Assembly (NCBI GenBank): GCA_015065165.1 | Contig: SVQU01000003.1 | Span: 1 to 64,000, forward strand | Reading direction: 5' to 3' | Source: Oscillospiraceae bacterium | Lineage (GTDB): Bacteria > Bacillota > Clostridia > Oscillospirales > CAG-382 | Length of the DNA: 64,000 bases | Shown: positions 42,959-51,570 of the stretch, piece after piece | How positions within the stretch are numbered: the stretch's first letter is position 1 | Layout: every line of letters begins with the position of its first letter | Notes under the pieces: generated by a model | What the model saw: only the letters and a program-made list of their open reading frames with translations | What the model was told of the DNA's origin: nothing | Database searches by the model: none | Position numbers and translations under genes: made by a program

Positions 42959-43267
42959 ATGTCTGTTTTAATGGTTACAAAGGATAATTTCAACGAGGTT
43001 AAGGAGAGCGAAAAAAGAGTTTTGCTTGATTTCTTTGCCGCTTGGTGTGGACCTTGCCGTATGTTAGGTCCCGTTATCGACCAAATTGCCGAGGAAAATC
43101 CCGAATATCTTATATGCAAAATCAACGTGGACGAAGAGCCCGAACTGGCACAGGCATTCGGTGTTACCAGCATTCCCTCTCTTTTCGTTATGGAAAAGGG
43201 CGAAATCATTGCCAACTCCCTTGGCGCAAAGCCCAAGGACCAAATTTTAAAAATGCTGAAAGGTTGA
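42959..43267 (+). CDS. trxA: Thioredoxin
   Basis: This 102-residue protein has the thioredoxin fold and active site WCGPC (C30, C33), with the cis-proline loop TSIPSLFVME. It reduces disulfides in the cytosol. The reductase gene follows after 9 bp, so the pair makes a complete NADPH-dependent disulfide-reducing system. Confidence 0.95.
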   Translation: MSVLMVTKDNFNEVKESEKRVLLDFFAAWCGPCRMLGPVIDQIAEENPEYLICKINVDEEPELAQAFGVTSIPSLFVMEKGEIIANSLGAKPKDQILKMLKG

Positions 43268-43276
43268 TTTTTCTCT

Positions 43277-44200
43277 ATGGAAAATCTATATGATATTATA
43301 ATCATCGGCGGAGGACCTGCGGGATATTCCGCCGCCCTTTATTCTGCCCGCGCAGGGTTTAAAACCCTTGTTATCGAAAAAATGGGCGCAGGCGGACAAA
43401 TGGCGCTTACCGATATTATCGACAACTATCCCGGCTTTGAAAACGGTATCGATGGCTTTACCCTTGGTATGAATATGCAAAAGGGCGCAGAACGCTTTGG
43501 CGCAAAAACCGAATATTGCGAGGTTGTGTCGGTTGACCTTACTGCAAAAATCAAAAAGGTGGTTTGCGACAGTAACGAATTTTACGGCAAGGCTTTGATT
43601 ATCGCCACAGGGGCAAGCCCCAAAAATTTGGGGATAGACCGCGAAGACGAGCTTTTGGGCAGAGGTGTGCATTATTGCGCCCATTGCGACGGCGGTTTTT
43701 ACAGAAACAAAACCGTGGTTGTGGTTGGGGGCGGTAATTCTGCCGTAGCAGACGCGCTGTATATCACCCACGTGGCAAAGCAGGTTTATATGGTTCACCG
43801 CCGCGACAAATTAAGGGCAACAAAGATATATCACGAACCCCTTATGCAGGCGCAGAATTTGGATATTATTTGGGATTCTGCGGTAAGCAAGCTTTTAGGC
43901 GAGGACAGAATTTCGGGGGTTAAGATTAAAAACCTTAAGGACGAAATTGTCAGAGAATTGGAATGTGATGCGGTTTTTGTAAGCATAGGCAGAACACCCG
44001 CCACCGACTTTTTAAAGGGCAGGGTGAATTTGGACGAAAACGGATATATAATTGCCGACGAAACCACCAAAACCAATATCAATGGTGTTTATGCCGTTGG
44101 GGACGTACGTACAAAGGCGCTACGACAGGTGGTTACCGCTGTTGCAGACGGCGCAACGGCAGTACATTTTGCCGAAGAATATATTTCCGCATTATTTTAA
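43277..44200 (+). CDS. trxB: Thioredoxin reductase (NADPH)
   Basis: This 307-residue flavoprotein has the N-terminal FAD loop IIIGGGPAGYSAALYSARAG, the redox-active CAHC (134-137) followed by DGG, the NADPH loop VVVGGGNSAVADALY and the C-terminal GVYAVGDVRTKALRQVVTAVADGA. It recharges thioredoxin. It is cotranscribed with trxA. Confidence 0.95.
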   Translation: MENLYDIIIIGGGPAGYSAALYSARAGFKTLVIEKMGAGGQMALTDIIDNYPGFENGIDGFTLGMNMQKGAERFGAKTEYCEVVSVDLTAKIKKVVCDSNEFYGKALIIATGASPKNLGIDREDELLGRGVHYCAHCDGGFYRNKTVVVVGGGNSAVADALYITHVAKQVYMVHRRDKLRATKIYHEPLMQAQNLDIIWDSAVSKLLGEDRISGVKIKNLKDEIVRELECDAVFVSIGRTPATDFLKGRVNLDENGYIIADETTKTNINGVYAVGDVRTKALRQVVTAVADGATAVHFAEEYISALF

Positions 44201-44215
44201 TTTTAAAAGTGTGTT

Positions 44216-45607
44216 ATGAAAAAATTCATCAGTATTATTTTAATTTTATCATTTTTTGTATGTTTTTCGGGTTGTAACGGTACAGATAATCAGGAATCGG
44301 CAGTTTCAAGTGAAAGCTCTTCCAATGAAAGCGTTAGCTTGGAGGCTTCCTCGAAACCCGAGGCTTCCCAAGAAAACACCTCTATGCCCGAAAGCGGTGC
44401 TTCGGCGGAGGAATCATTCCCTATGGTAGAGCCCACACCCGAGGACGTTGTAGTTAGCTTTATCGCCTGCGCCGACAATTTGGTGCATCATTCTATGTAT
44501 TACGATGCACTAGAACGCGCGGCAGAGAGGGACGGCGTAACCCCTGAATATACCGACTTACACAACAACACTTACGATTTTTCACCCATTTACAGCCTTA
44601 TTGCAGAGGACGTTAAAAACGCGGACATTTCCTACATAAACCAAGAATCCCTTATCGGAGGCGACAGCAAGCCCATAAGCGCATACCCGCGCTTTAACAC
44701 CCCCGTTCCCATGGCTAACGCCGTTAAAGACGTGGGCTTTGACGTGGTAAACGTTGCCCACAACCATATGCTGGATTCGGGCAATACGGATTTTCTTAAA
44801 TATTCTTACAATCTGTTTGAAAATCTCGGCGTTAAGGTTTTGGGATATTACCCCGACGAAAAATCCACCGAGGATATACTTATTATCGAGCGCCAAGGTA
44901 TTAAGGTTGCATTTTTGACCTATACCTACGATACAAACGGAATTAAAAACAAGGACGATTTCGTTATCCCTTATTTCGAAAGGGAGCTTATGGAAAAGCA
45001 GGTTGCCTTGGCAAAGGAAAAGGCGGATATCGTTATCGCTTCCTGCCATTGGGGTAATGAATATAGCTTTAACCCCAACAAAATGCAAAAGGAAAACGCA
45101 AAGCTTTTGTGTGAGCTTGGCGTTGACGTTATTGTGGGAATGCACCCCCACTGTATTCAGCCGATGGAATGGTTAACCGCCGAAAACGGGCACAAAACCT
45201 TGGTTACCTATTCCTTGGGAACAATGGTTTCGGGTATTCGTAAGGGTATGAGCACCCTTGCGGGGATGCTTTCCTTTGACATAATCCGCGACGGCATAAG
45301 CGGAGAGGTTTATATCGATTCGCCACTGTTTATCCCCACAGTTGCCCATTATACACGCGGAAAATCCGTTGCGGATAACGATTCGGGTTCCCGCAATTTC
45401 ACGGTTTATCCATTGGCGGATTACACACAGGATATTGCCAAAGAGCATTCTCTTGTACGTGCCGAGAAAAAAGACGGAACAACCCTTGTGGGCGGCGGAT
45501 TTTCAAGAGAAACACTTTTGAAAACAGTTAGAAAATATATCCCCGAGGAATTCTTGCCCGAATTGGGTGATAAAAAAGAAGGAGTATTAAACAATGAAAT
45601 ACAATGA
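44216..45607 (+). CDS. CapA/PGA synthesis family lipoprotein
   Basis: This 463-residue protein has a lipoprotein signal (lipobox CFSGC) and a Ser/Glu-rich linker to about residue 75. A PGA_cap (CapA) domain follows, with FIACADNLVHHSMYYDA, the conserved SYINQESLIGGD, NVAHNHMLDSGN and IVGMHPHCIQPMEW. The domain has a metallophosphoesterase-like fold, and CapA proteins act in poly-gamma-glutamate capsule handling; no pgsB/C genes are nearby, so the function here is open. The ribosome binding site is weak. The end overlaps the next gene by 14 bases. Confidence 0.88.
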   Translation: MKKFISIILILSFFVCFSGCNGTDNQESAVSSESSSNESVSLEASSKPEASQENTSMPESGASAEESFPMVEPTPEDVVVSFIACADNLVHHSMYYDALERAAERDGVTPEYTDLHNNTYDFSPIYSLIAEDVKNADISYINQESLIGGDSKPISAYPRFNTPVPMANAVKDVGFDVVNVAHNHMLDSGNTDFLKYSYNLFENLGVKVLGYYPDEKSTEDILIIERQGIKVAFLTYTYDTNGIKNKDDFVIPYFERELMEKQVALAKEKADIVIASCHWGNEYSFNPNKMQKENAKLLCELGVDVIVGMHPHCIQPMEWLTAENGHKTLVTYSLGTMVSGIRKGMSTLAGMLSFDIIRDGISGEVYIDSPLFIPTVAHYTRGKSVADNDSGSRNFTVYPLADYTQDIAKEHSLVRAEKKDGTTLVGGGFSRETLLKTVRKYIPEEFLPELGDKKEGVLNNEIQ

Positions 45608-46724
45608 ATTTAAAGGATTAAAGCTTTCGGCATTGGGTATGGGATGTATGCGTTTGCCCACAAAAAACGGGTTTGACGATATTGACGTAGATGCCGTAAA
45701 AAATATGGTTGCCCACGCTATGGAAAAGGGTGTTAATTATTATGACACCGCTTGGGGTTATCACAACGGCAAATCCGAGCTTGTTATGGGCGAGGTGTTA
45801 AAGGAATACCCCAGAGAAAGCTTTTATTTGGCAGATAAGTTTCCCGGATATGACCTTAACAATATCGACAAGGTTGAAGAAATTTTCGAAAAACAGCTTG
45901 AAAAATGCCAAACCGACTATTTCGATTTTTATATGTTCCACAACCTTTGCGAGCTTAACGTGGAACAATATTTAGACCCTAAATACCGCATTTTCGAATA
46001 TCTTATTAAGCAAAAGGAAAACGGAAGAATTAAGCATTTGGGCGTTTCCGCCCACGGAAACCTCGACACAATGAAAAGGTTTTTGGAAAAATACGGCGAA
46101 CATATGGAATTTTGCCAGCTTCAGATTAACTGGCTGGATTGGGAGTTTCAAAACGCAAAGGCAAAGGTAGAATTACTTAACGAATACAACATCCCCGTTT
46201 GGGTTATGGAGCCTTTGCGCGGGGGCAGTCTTGTAAACCTTAACCCCAAGCAGGAGGCACAGTTGAGGGCAATTTTCCCCAAAAAGAATAATCTTGAGGT
46301 TGCTTTCGGTTTTATTCAAAATCTCCCCGAGGTTAAGGTTACCCTTTCGGGTATGTCCAATTTTGAGCAAATGCAGGAAAACGTTGAAATTTTCGCCAAG
46401 GGCGAAGGATTGACAGACGGCGAATTTGATAATCTTTTAGCTCTCGCAAGAGCGATGACCTCCGAAAACACACTTCCCTGCACCGCTTGTAAATATTGTG
46501 TAACACATTGTCCTTTAGAGCTTGACATTCCCTGGTTTATCGAGCTTTTCAACGAACATATCTATTCCGGCGGCGGATTTATCGCGCCCATGGCTTTGGA
46601 TGCGGTTAGTGAAGATAAACGCCCCTCGGCTTGCTTGGGATGTCAGGCTTGCGAGGCGGTTTGCCCCCAGAATATAAAGATAAGTCAAATGATGAAGGAC
46701 TTTACCGAAAAGGTGAAATATTGA
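45594..46724 (+). CDS. Aldo/keto reductase with two C-terminal 4Fe-4S motifs
   Basis: This 376-residue protein has an aldo/keto reductase barrel with the tetrad D51, Y56, K82 and H116. The C-terminal tail carries two ferredoxin-like cysteine clusters: C296-C299-C302-C306 and C347-C350-C353-C357. This fused form is common in anaerobic Clostridia and probably links NAD(P)H oxidoreduction to iron-sulfur electron transfer; the substrate is unknown. AAGGAG precedes the ATG, which lies inside the end of the CapA-like gene. Confidence 0.9.
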   Translation: MKYNEFKGLKLSALGMGCMRLPTKNGFDDIDVDAVKNMVAHAMEKGVNYYDTAWGYHNGKSELVMGEVLKEYPRESFYLADKFPGYDLNNIDKVEEIFEKQLEKCQTDYFDFYMFHNLCELNVEQYLDPKYRIFEYLIKQKENGRIKHLGVSAHGNLDTMKRFLEKYGEHMEFCQLQINWLDWEFQNAKAKVELLNEYNIPVWVMEPLRGGSLVNLNPKQEAQLRAIFPKKNNLEVAFGFIQNLPEVKVTLSGMSNFEQMQENVEIFAKGEGLTDGEFDNLLALARAMTSENTLPCTACKYCVTHCPLELDIPWFIELFNEHIYSGGGFIAPMALDAVSEDKRPSACLGCQACEAVCPQNIKISQMMKDFTEKVKY

Positions 46725-46733
46725 AAAAACAAA

Positions 46734-46768
46734 AAACGGTTGTGTATTTCTACACAGCCGTTTGTTTT
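46734..46768. terminator. Bidirectional terminator
   Basis: The stem AAACGG-T-TGTGTA / TACACA-G-CCGTTT with loop TTTC and a following T-run lies between convergent genes. Confidence 0.85.
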
Positions 46769-46773
46769 TATGG

Positions 46774-48267
46774 TTAAAGTGTGGATACAAATCGCAAAAA
46801 TGCTTCTTTTCCCTCTTGATTACGCTTATATACGCCCGCGTCCTCAAGAACGTTAAGGAACACCTTACCGATTTCCTGTTCTATAATATTTCTAACGTTA
46901 TCCTTGTTGATATCCTGATATTTTTCGGACAATTCCTTAAGCCATTCCAAATGAGATACAAGGCTTTCATCAGATGTATCAAAGGCTTTATTAAGCAAAG
47001 CCTCTTCCATCAAGGGGATTTCCTTGGAAAGTCTTGCGGGAAGCACCGCCAAGCCCATAACCTCGATAAGACCTATGTTTTCCTTTTTTATATGGTGAAG
47101 GGAGGGATTGGGGTGGAACACACCCAAAGGACGGGATTCCGACGTGATATTGTTACGAAGAACAAGGTCGCATTCGTACATATCGCCGTTCATTCGGGAA
47201 ATGGGGGTGATTGTGTTGTGAGGTGTGCCGTTTGTTTCGGCGAAGATGCCCGCCTTTTCGTCGGTATAGGCGCGCCATTTTGCAAGGATATCGGCACAGC
47301 ATTTTTGAAGACTCTCGCGGTTTTCGGAAGCAACGCGAATTACCGACAAGGGCCATTTAACTATGCCTGCCTTAACGTCCTTATATTTTTCCAAAACAAA
47401 TTCGGTTTCAACTTCGGCTTTTGCCATAGCAAAGGTATAATTACCGCCCTGAAAATGCTCGTGGGAAAGAATAGAACCGCCAACGATAGGCAAATCTGCA
47501 TTAGAGCCAACGAAATAATGGGGCAGATAATCGATAATATCAAACATTTTGCCGAACACTGCAGAGTCGATTGTCATAGGAATATGCTTTGTATTAAAGG
47601 CAATGCAATGCTCGTTATAATAGCCGTAGGGGGAATATTGAAGCTGCCATTCCTCGCCGTTTACCGCAATGGGCACAGGGCGAAGGTTTTGTCTTGCGGG
47701 GTGGTTTGCATGGCCCGCAAATCCTGCGTTTTCGGCACAAAGCTGACATTTGGGATAAGCCGACGCCTTTGCGGTTTTCGCGGCGGCGATATCGCGGGGG
47801 TCTTTTTCGGGCTTCGAGCAATTTATGGTTATATCAAGTGCGCCGTATTCACAGTTATAAACCCATTTTAAATCCTTTGCGATTCTGCCCGCGCGGACAT
47901 AATTGGTTTTTTTACTGAAATCGTAATACCAATCGGTCGCCTGTTTTGGGTTGAAGTTTCTGAAACGTGAAAAAGCAAAGGTTATTTCACGGGGGAGAGG
48001 TGTGAATATACCCATTAATTTTGTATCAAAAAGGTCGCGGGAGTTGGTTGTATCAGCAATTATGCCCTTTTCGCAAGCATAGTTAACCAAAGGGGACAAT
48101 ATATCGTCGATGCTTTCTTCGGGAGAAAAGTTCGATAGAGTTTCCTCCCAATCGGTAAGCTGTAAAGCCTCCATAAGCTGGTTACGGACAACGTAAATAT
48201 CCAAGGGAGAAATAAGCTGGTTATGCAAGGCATAATCCAAAAGTTTTTGGGCAGATTGATAAATCAT
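46774..48267 (-). CDS. galT: UDP-glucose--hexose-1-phosphate uridylyltransferase (class II GalT)
   Basis: This 497-residue protein is the Firmicutes-type GalT, which exchanges galactose-1-phosphate and UDP-glucose in the Leloir pathway. Family features include FNPKQATDWYYDFSKKTNYVRA, CQLCAENAGFAGHANHPARQNLRPVP and GGSILSHEHFQGGNY. The start at 48267 has AAGAGGTG upstream; an in-frame ATG 27 bases earlier is less likely. No galK or galE is adjacent. Confidence 0.93.
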   Translation of the reverse strand: MIYQSAQKLLDYALHNQLISPLDIYVVRNQLMEALQLTDWEETLSNFSPEESIDDILSPLVNYACEKGIIADTTNSRDLFDTKLMGIFTPLPREITFAFSRFRNFNPKQATDWYYDFSKKTNYVRAGRIAKDLKWVYNCEYGALDITINCSKPEKDPRDIAAAKTAKASAYPKCQLCAENAGFAGHANHPARQNLRPVPIAVNGEEWQLQYSPYGYYNEHCIAFNTKHIPMTIDSAVFGKMFDIIDYLPHYFVGSNADLPIVGGSILSHEHFQGGNYTFAMAKAEVETEFVLEKYKDVKAGIVKWPLSVIRVASENRESLQKCCADILAKWRAYTDEKAGIFAETNGTPHNTITPISRMNGDMYECDLVLRNNITSESRPLGVFHPNPSLHHIKKENIGLIEVMGLAVLPARLSKEIPLMEEALLNKAFDTSDESLVSHLEWLKELSEKYQDINKDNVRNIIEQEIGKVFLNVLEDAGVYKRNQEGKEAFLRFVSTL

Positions 48268-48296
48268 AAAAACACCTCTTTTTCGAGAATACACCT

Positions 48297-48324
48297 ATTT
48301 TAACACAATTTTCGCAGTTATCAA
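48297..48324 (-). promoter_or_regulatory. Sigma-A promoter of galT
   Basis: TTGATA (48319-48324), 16 bp, TAAAAT (48297-48302) on the minus strand. Confidence 0.55.
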
Positions 48325-48347
48325 CAATTTTTTATGATTTTTGTTTG

Positions 48348-48376
48348 TTGAAATGAAAAAATTTTTATGGTAGAAT
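48348..48376 (+). promoter_or_regulatory. Sigma-A promoter of the serine hydrolase gene
   Basis: TTGAAA (48348-48353), 17 bp, TAGAAT (48371-48376), 31 bp before the ATG. Confidence 0.7.
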
Positions 48377-48407
48377 GAATCAAGTTGATTTTTAAAGGAA
48401 TTTTTAT

Positions 48408-49478
48408 ATGAAAACTATTTGCGCCCTTTTGGGCTTTGTTTTGATTTTTTCGCTTTTGGCAGGATGTGTGCCAAAGGAAAGTCCGCTTTCACAGTCCTCC
48501 GAAACAGAAAGTAATTTATCGGCAGAGGAAAAAGTTGATTCTACTTCAATTGCGGAAAGCGAAGTTACCTCTGACACAGTTGAATCCTCGGAAGTTTCAG
48601 ATATTACTCCCCCGCCCGAATCCTCGGAAATAATTGACGATACACCGAAAGAGGATTTACTTTCTTATATAAACAGCCACGGCAGGGACATTTATTTTTA
48701 CGGTGATTTAGGGAAAGCCGAATATGACAGCGCTATTGCAGACCTTGAAAATGTTTTGGACGGATATGACAAAAACGTTTCTATGGTTGCATATTCCTTG
48801 GACGGAAAGAAGGCGTTATCCTATAACACCGAAGAAAGAATTTTCCCCGCAAGTATGATAAAGGTAGCTTATGCTTTTTATTGCTTTTTGGAAATGGAAA
48901 AGGGGGCGGCTACCCTTGCCACCGAAATGGTTTATGAGGAAAAGCATTACGAAATCGGCACGGGAGATATGCAATATTCCCCCATCGGCACAAGCTTTGA
49001 TATGGCGACGATTATAAGCAAAACCCTTAGCATCAGCGACAACGTGGGTTATTTAATGATGGTTGACTATTTCGGCAGAGATGGATATAACAAATGGATT
49101 TCCGACCTTGGCGCGCCGTCATTACAGATAAAGCCCACGGTTTGGTGTCTTTCGGCAAGCGCAAAGGATTGGGCGGTTGTTTGGAGAGAGATTAATAATT
49201 ATTTCGAGAAGGACGGACTTTACGCAGAATTCTTTTATAATTGCTGTACCGACACAGCGGGGAATTTCGCCACCGCTTGTATTGAAAACGCAAACTATTC
49301 CCACAAGCAAGGGCACCAAAGAAGCGGTGATTGGCATTCCTACAGCGACAGCGGTATTTTGTGGAAGAAGAATTCTTATATATACGTTATCCTTACCGAT
49401 GCCCCAGGACCTTCTTCGTACGAAGAAAAGTTTTTTGCGGATGTTATGACCATTGTTGACAAGCAATTGTTTGAATGA
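48408..49478 (+). CDS. Beta-lactamase-fold serine hydrolase, lipoprotein
   Basis: This 356-residue lipoprotein (lipobox LLAGC) has a Ser/Glu-rich linker to about residue 85 and a class A beta-lactamase-like domain. SxxK is present as SMIK (PASMIKVAYAFY), and SDN follows in LSISDNVGYLMM. The KTG box appears to be RSG in GHQRSGDWHSYSDSGIL. It may be a cell-wall-linked hydrolase rather than a true beta-lactamase; the omega-loop glutamate is not obvious. Confidence 0.75.
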   Translation: MKTICALLGFVLIFSLLAGCVPKESPLSQSSETESNLSAEEKVDSTSIAESEVTSDTVESSEVSDITPPPESSEIIDDTPKEDLLSYINSHGRDIYFYGDLGKAEYDSAIADLENVLDGYDKNVSMVAYSLDGKKALSYNTEERIFPASMIKVAYAFYCFLEMEKGAATLATEMVYEEKHYEIGTGDMQYSPIGTSFDMATIISKTLSISDNVGYLMMVDYFGRDGYNKWISDLGAPSLQIKPTVWCLSASAKDWAVVWREINNYFEKDGLYAEFFYNCCTDTAGNFATACIENANYSHKQGHQRSGDWHSYSDSGILWKKNSYIYVILTDAPGPSSYEEKFFADVMTIVDKQLFE

Positions 49479-49482
49479 TTGG

Positions 49483-49511
49483 TTGCAAAAAGCGTTATTT
49501 AATGATATAAT
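49483..49511 (+). promoter_or_regulatory. Sigma-A promoter of trmL-pth-nitroreductase
   Basis: TTGCAA (49483-49488), 17 bp, TATAAT (49506-49511), 29 bp before the ATG. Confidence 0.75.
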
Positions 49512-49540
49512 CCTTTGGAAAGTGAATTCACGAGGTAATT

Positions 49541-50035
49541 ATGATACACATTGTTCTTTACGAACCCGAAATACCCCAAAACACGGGGAACATTTCCCGC
49601 ACCTGCGCGGTTACGGGTTGTCATTTACATTTAATCGAGCCCTTGGGGTTCGAGCTTAGCGACCGCACCATTAAGCGGGCGGGGTTGGATTATTGGCAAT
49701 ATTTAACGGTGAATACATATAAAAGCTGGCAGGAATTTACCGAGAAAAACAGCGGTGAGTTTTATTATTGCACCACAAAGGCGCAAAAATGCCATTCCGA
49801 GGTGGAATATCCCGCGGATAAGGATTTGTATTTTATCTTCGGAAAGGAAAGTCAAGGACTTCCCGAACCCCTTTTGGAAAGCAATTACAACAGATGTATA
49901 AGAATCCCCATGAGAGGTTTTGTAAGGTCGCTTAACCTTTCAAACGCCGTGGCTGTGGTTTGCTACGAGGCGTTAAGGCAATTGGGATATCCCGATTTAA
50001 CCGACCAAGGACATTTAACAGGCAGAGGTTATTAA
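49541..50035 (+). CDS. trmL: tRNA (cytidine(34)-2'-O)-methyltransferase
   Basis: This 164-residue SPOUT-family enzyme 2'-O-methylates the wobble base of tRNA-Leu. Motifs are IHIVLYEPEIPQNTGNISRTC at the N-terminus, the SAM-knot stretch DLYFIFGKESQGLPE and IPMRGFVRSLNLSNAVAVVCYEALRQ at the end. Its stop overlaps the pth start by one base. A suitable target, tRNA-Leu(TAA), is encoded at 232-320. Confidence 0.95.
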   Translation: MIHIVLYEPEIPQNTGNISRTCAVTGCHLHLIEPLGFELSDRTIKRAGLDYWQYLTVNTYKSWQEFTEKNSGEFYYCTTKAQKCHSEVEYPADKDLYFIFGKESQGLPEPLLESNYNRCIRIPMRGFVRSLNLSNAVAVVCYEALRQLGYPDLTDQGHLTGRGY

Positions 50036-50637
50036 TGAGTTTCAGAAGAGCATTTAACAAAAAAGACGTTTCAGAGGTAGATTGGCTTATCGTTGGCTTG
50101 GGCAACCCCGGCGTAAGCTATGAAATAACAAGACACAACGCGGGTTTTATGTGTATCGACGCTCTTGCGGAAAAATACCGCGCAAGCGTTAGCCTTAAGA
50201 AGTTTAATGCCCTTTGCGGGGAATGTGAAATTAACGGCAAAAAGTGTCTTTTGGTAAAACCCCAAACATATATGAACAACAGCGGTGCTTCGGTTGCGGT
50301 ATTCGCCAAGCATTACGGCATCGAACCGAAAAACGTTTTGGTTATATCCGATGACGTTTCCTTTGACGTGGGCAAAATAAGAGTTCGCCGAAACGGCAGC
50401 TCGGGCGGACAAAACGGGCTTAACAGCATTATCGCCAAGCTTCAAAGCAAGGAATTCCCCCGTATAAAGATCGGCGTGGGCAAAAAGCCCGAGGGTTGGG
50501 ATATGGCAGATTGGGTTTTAAGCAACTTTAAGCTTGACGAATTGGACAACCTTAAGCCTGTTTTGGAAAAGGCTGTTGAGGCTGTTCCCTACGTTCTCGA
50601 GGATGATATCGACACTGCGATGCAAAAATTCAATTGA
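50035..50637 (+). CDS. pth: Peptidyl-tRNA hydrolase
   Basis: This 200-residue enzyme recycles peptidyl-tRNA dropped from ribosomes. Conserved stretches are LIVGLGNPGVSYEITRHNAGFM (with the catalytic histidine), LVKPQTYMNNSGASV, SDDVSFDVGKIRVRRNGSSGGQNGLNSI and RIKIGVGKKP. I chose the ATG at 50035, which overlaps the trmL stop and has GCAGAGGTT upstream. The short N-terminal extension of about 15 residues before the core is unusual but modest. Confidence 0.95.
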   Translation: MSFRRAFNKKDVSEVDWLIVGLGNPGVSYEITRHNAGFMCIDALAEKYRASVSLKKFNALCGECEINGKKCLLVKPQTYMNNSGASVAVFAKHYGIEPKNVLVISDDVSFDVGKIRVRRNGSSGGQNGLNSIIAKLQSKEFPRIKIGVGKKPEGWDMADWVLSNFKLDELDNLKPVLEKAVEAVPYVLEDDIDTAMQKFN

Positions 50638-50644
50638 GGTATTT

Positions 50645-51163
50645 ATGGATTTTATAACACTTGCCTCCGAAAGATATTCGGTTAGGAAATTCAAGGATAA
50701 AAGGTTAGAAAAAGAAGTTATCGAAAAGATACTTAAAGCAGGCCATATTGCCCCCACCGGTTGCAATTATCAACCCCAGCGGATTTTGGTTTTGGAAAGC
50801 GACGAGGCTTTGGAAAAGCTTAAAGTTTGCACCAAATGCCATTTCGATGCACCAAACGCTATGCTCGTTTGCTATAATCGGGATGAATGCTGGACGCGTA
50901 AATACGACGGCGCACAAAGCGGAAGTATTGATGCTTCAATTGTTGCAACCCATATGATGCTGGCGGCATTCGAGCTGGGTGTGGGAAGCTGTTGGGTTAT
51001 GCATTTCGACCCTGCGGCTATGAAGCGCGAGTTTTCTATCCCCGATAATATCGAGCCCGTGGCTTTATTGGTAATGGGATATCCCGCCGATGATGCCAAG
51101 CCCTTGAATTTACATTCGCAATACAGAGATATCAACGAGGTTGTAAAATATAACCGTTTTTGA
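50645..51163 (+). CDS. Nitroreductase family protein
   Basis: This 172-residue FMN-dependent protein starts FITLASERYSVRKFKDK, the usual nitroreductase opening with the FMN phosphate-binding arginines. It continues with LKAGHIAPTGCNYQPQRI and ASIVATHMMLAAFELGVGSCWV. It likely reduces nitro compounds or quinones with NAD(P)H. I chose the ATG at 50645 (TGAGGT upstream); the frame is open further back over the end of pth. Confidence 0.9.
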   Translation: MDFITLASERYSVRKFKDKRLEKEVIEKILKAGHIAPTGCNYQPQRILVLESDEALEKLKVCTKCHFDAPNAMLVCYNRDECWTRKYDGAQSGSIDASIVATHMMLAAFELGVGSCWVMHFDPAAMKREFSIPDNIEPVALLVMGYPADDAKPLNLHSQYRDINEVVKYNRF

Positions 51164-51187
51164 AGATTTACACCAAATATACAAAAA

Positions 51188-51550
51188 GGCTGTGGCAAAA
51201 GAACGGGTTTCCTAAGGACAGTTACCTTTAATAAAAACGGAATTTGGCACACAAATTCCCTGCTTGTAACAGTATAAGACAAAAAACTACCCGAAGAAAG
51301 AAAACAAAACTCTTTTTCGGGTAGTACTTTTTATATCGTGATATTCTGTGCTTTTCGCACAGAGTGATATTTCCCTTTCGGGAAGTGCTATTGAAATCTT
51401 ACGATTTCAGTGATATTTTATTCGCCATAAACTGCCGAAGGCAATATCACTTGAACGAAGTTCAAATATCACTGCGTAGCAATAGAGCTCGCCGTAAGGC
51501 GAATAAAACTGCCCAAGTGTCCTTTGGAACACTTGGGCAATGCCACAGCC
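51188..51550. mobile_element. Hairpin-rich element with perfect 10 bp terminal inverted repeats
   Basis: GGCTGTGGCA (51188-51197) and TGCCACAGCC (51541-51550) enclose 363 bp without a gene. Inside are at least nine hairpins: 51239-51259, 51286-51325, 51346-51362, 51371-51384, 51392-51409, 51433-51443, 51451-51465, 51489-51502 and 51510-51539. The linkers are GTGATAT in the left half (51338, 51364, 51410, plus a variant near 51385) and ATATCAC in the right half (51444, 51466), so the two halves mirror each other. No target-site duplication is evident. The inverted ends recall IS1182-like ends from memory, so a MITE-like origin is possible but unproven. Confidence 0.6.
51286..51331 (+). terminator. 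Hairpin within the element that may terminate the nitroreductase operon
   Basis: ACTACCCGAA / TTCGGGTAGT, a 10 bp perfect stem with a 20-base loop, followed by ACTTTTTAT. Confidence 0.55.
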
Positions 51551-51570
51551 GATTTTATTTAGTTTTATTT

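Noticed and set aside
46762-47871. 369-codon open frame opposite galT
   Set aside because: Shadow of galT with no recognisable domain and an overlapping real gene with clear motifs.
48408-49478. Beta-lactamase
   Set aside because: SxxK and SDN are there but the KTG box is altered and the omega-loop Glu is unclear, so only a serine hydrolase call is made.
51188-51550. Integron attC site or riboswitch
   Set aside because: No integrase or attC core sites; many short hairpins instead of one imperfect palindrome, and no aptamer class I could match.
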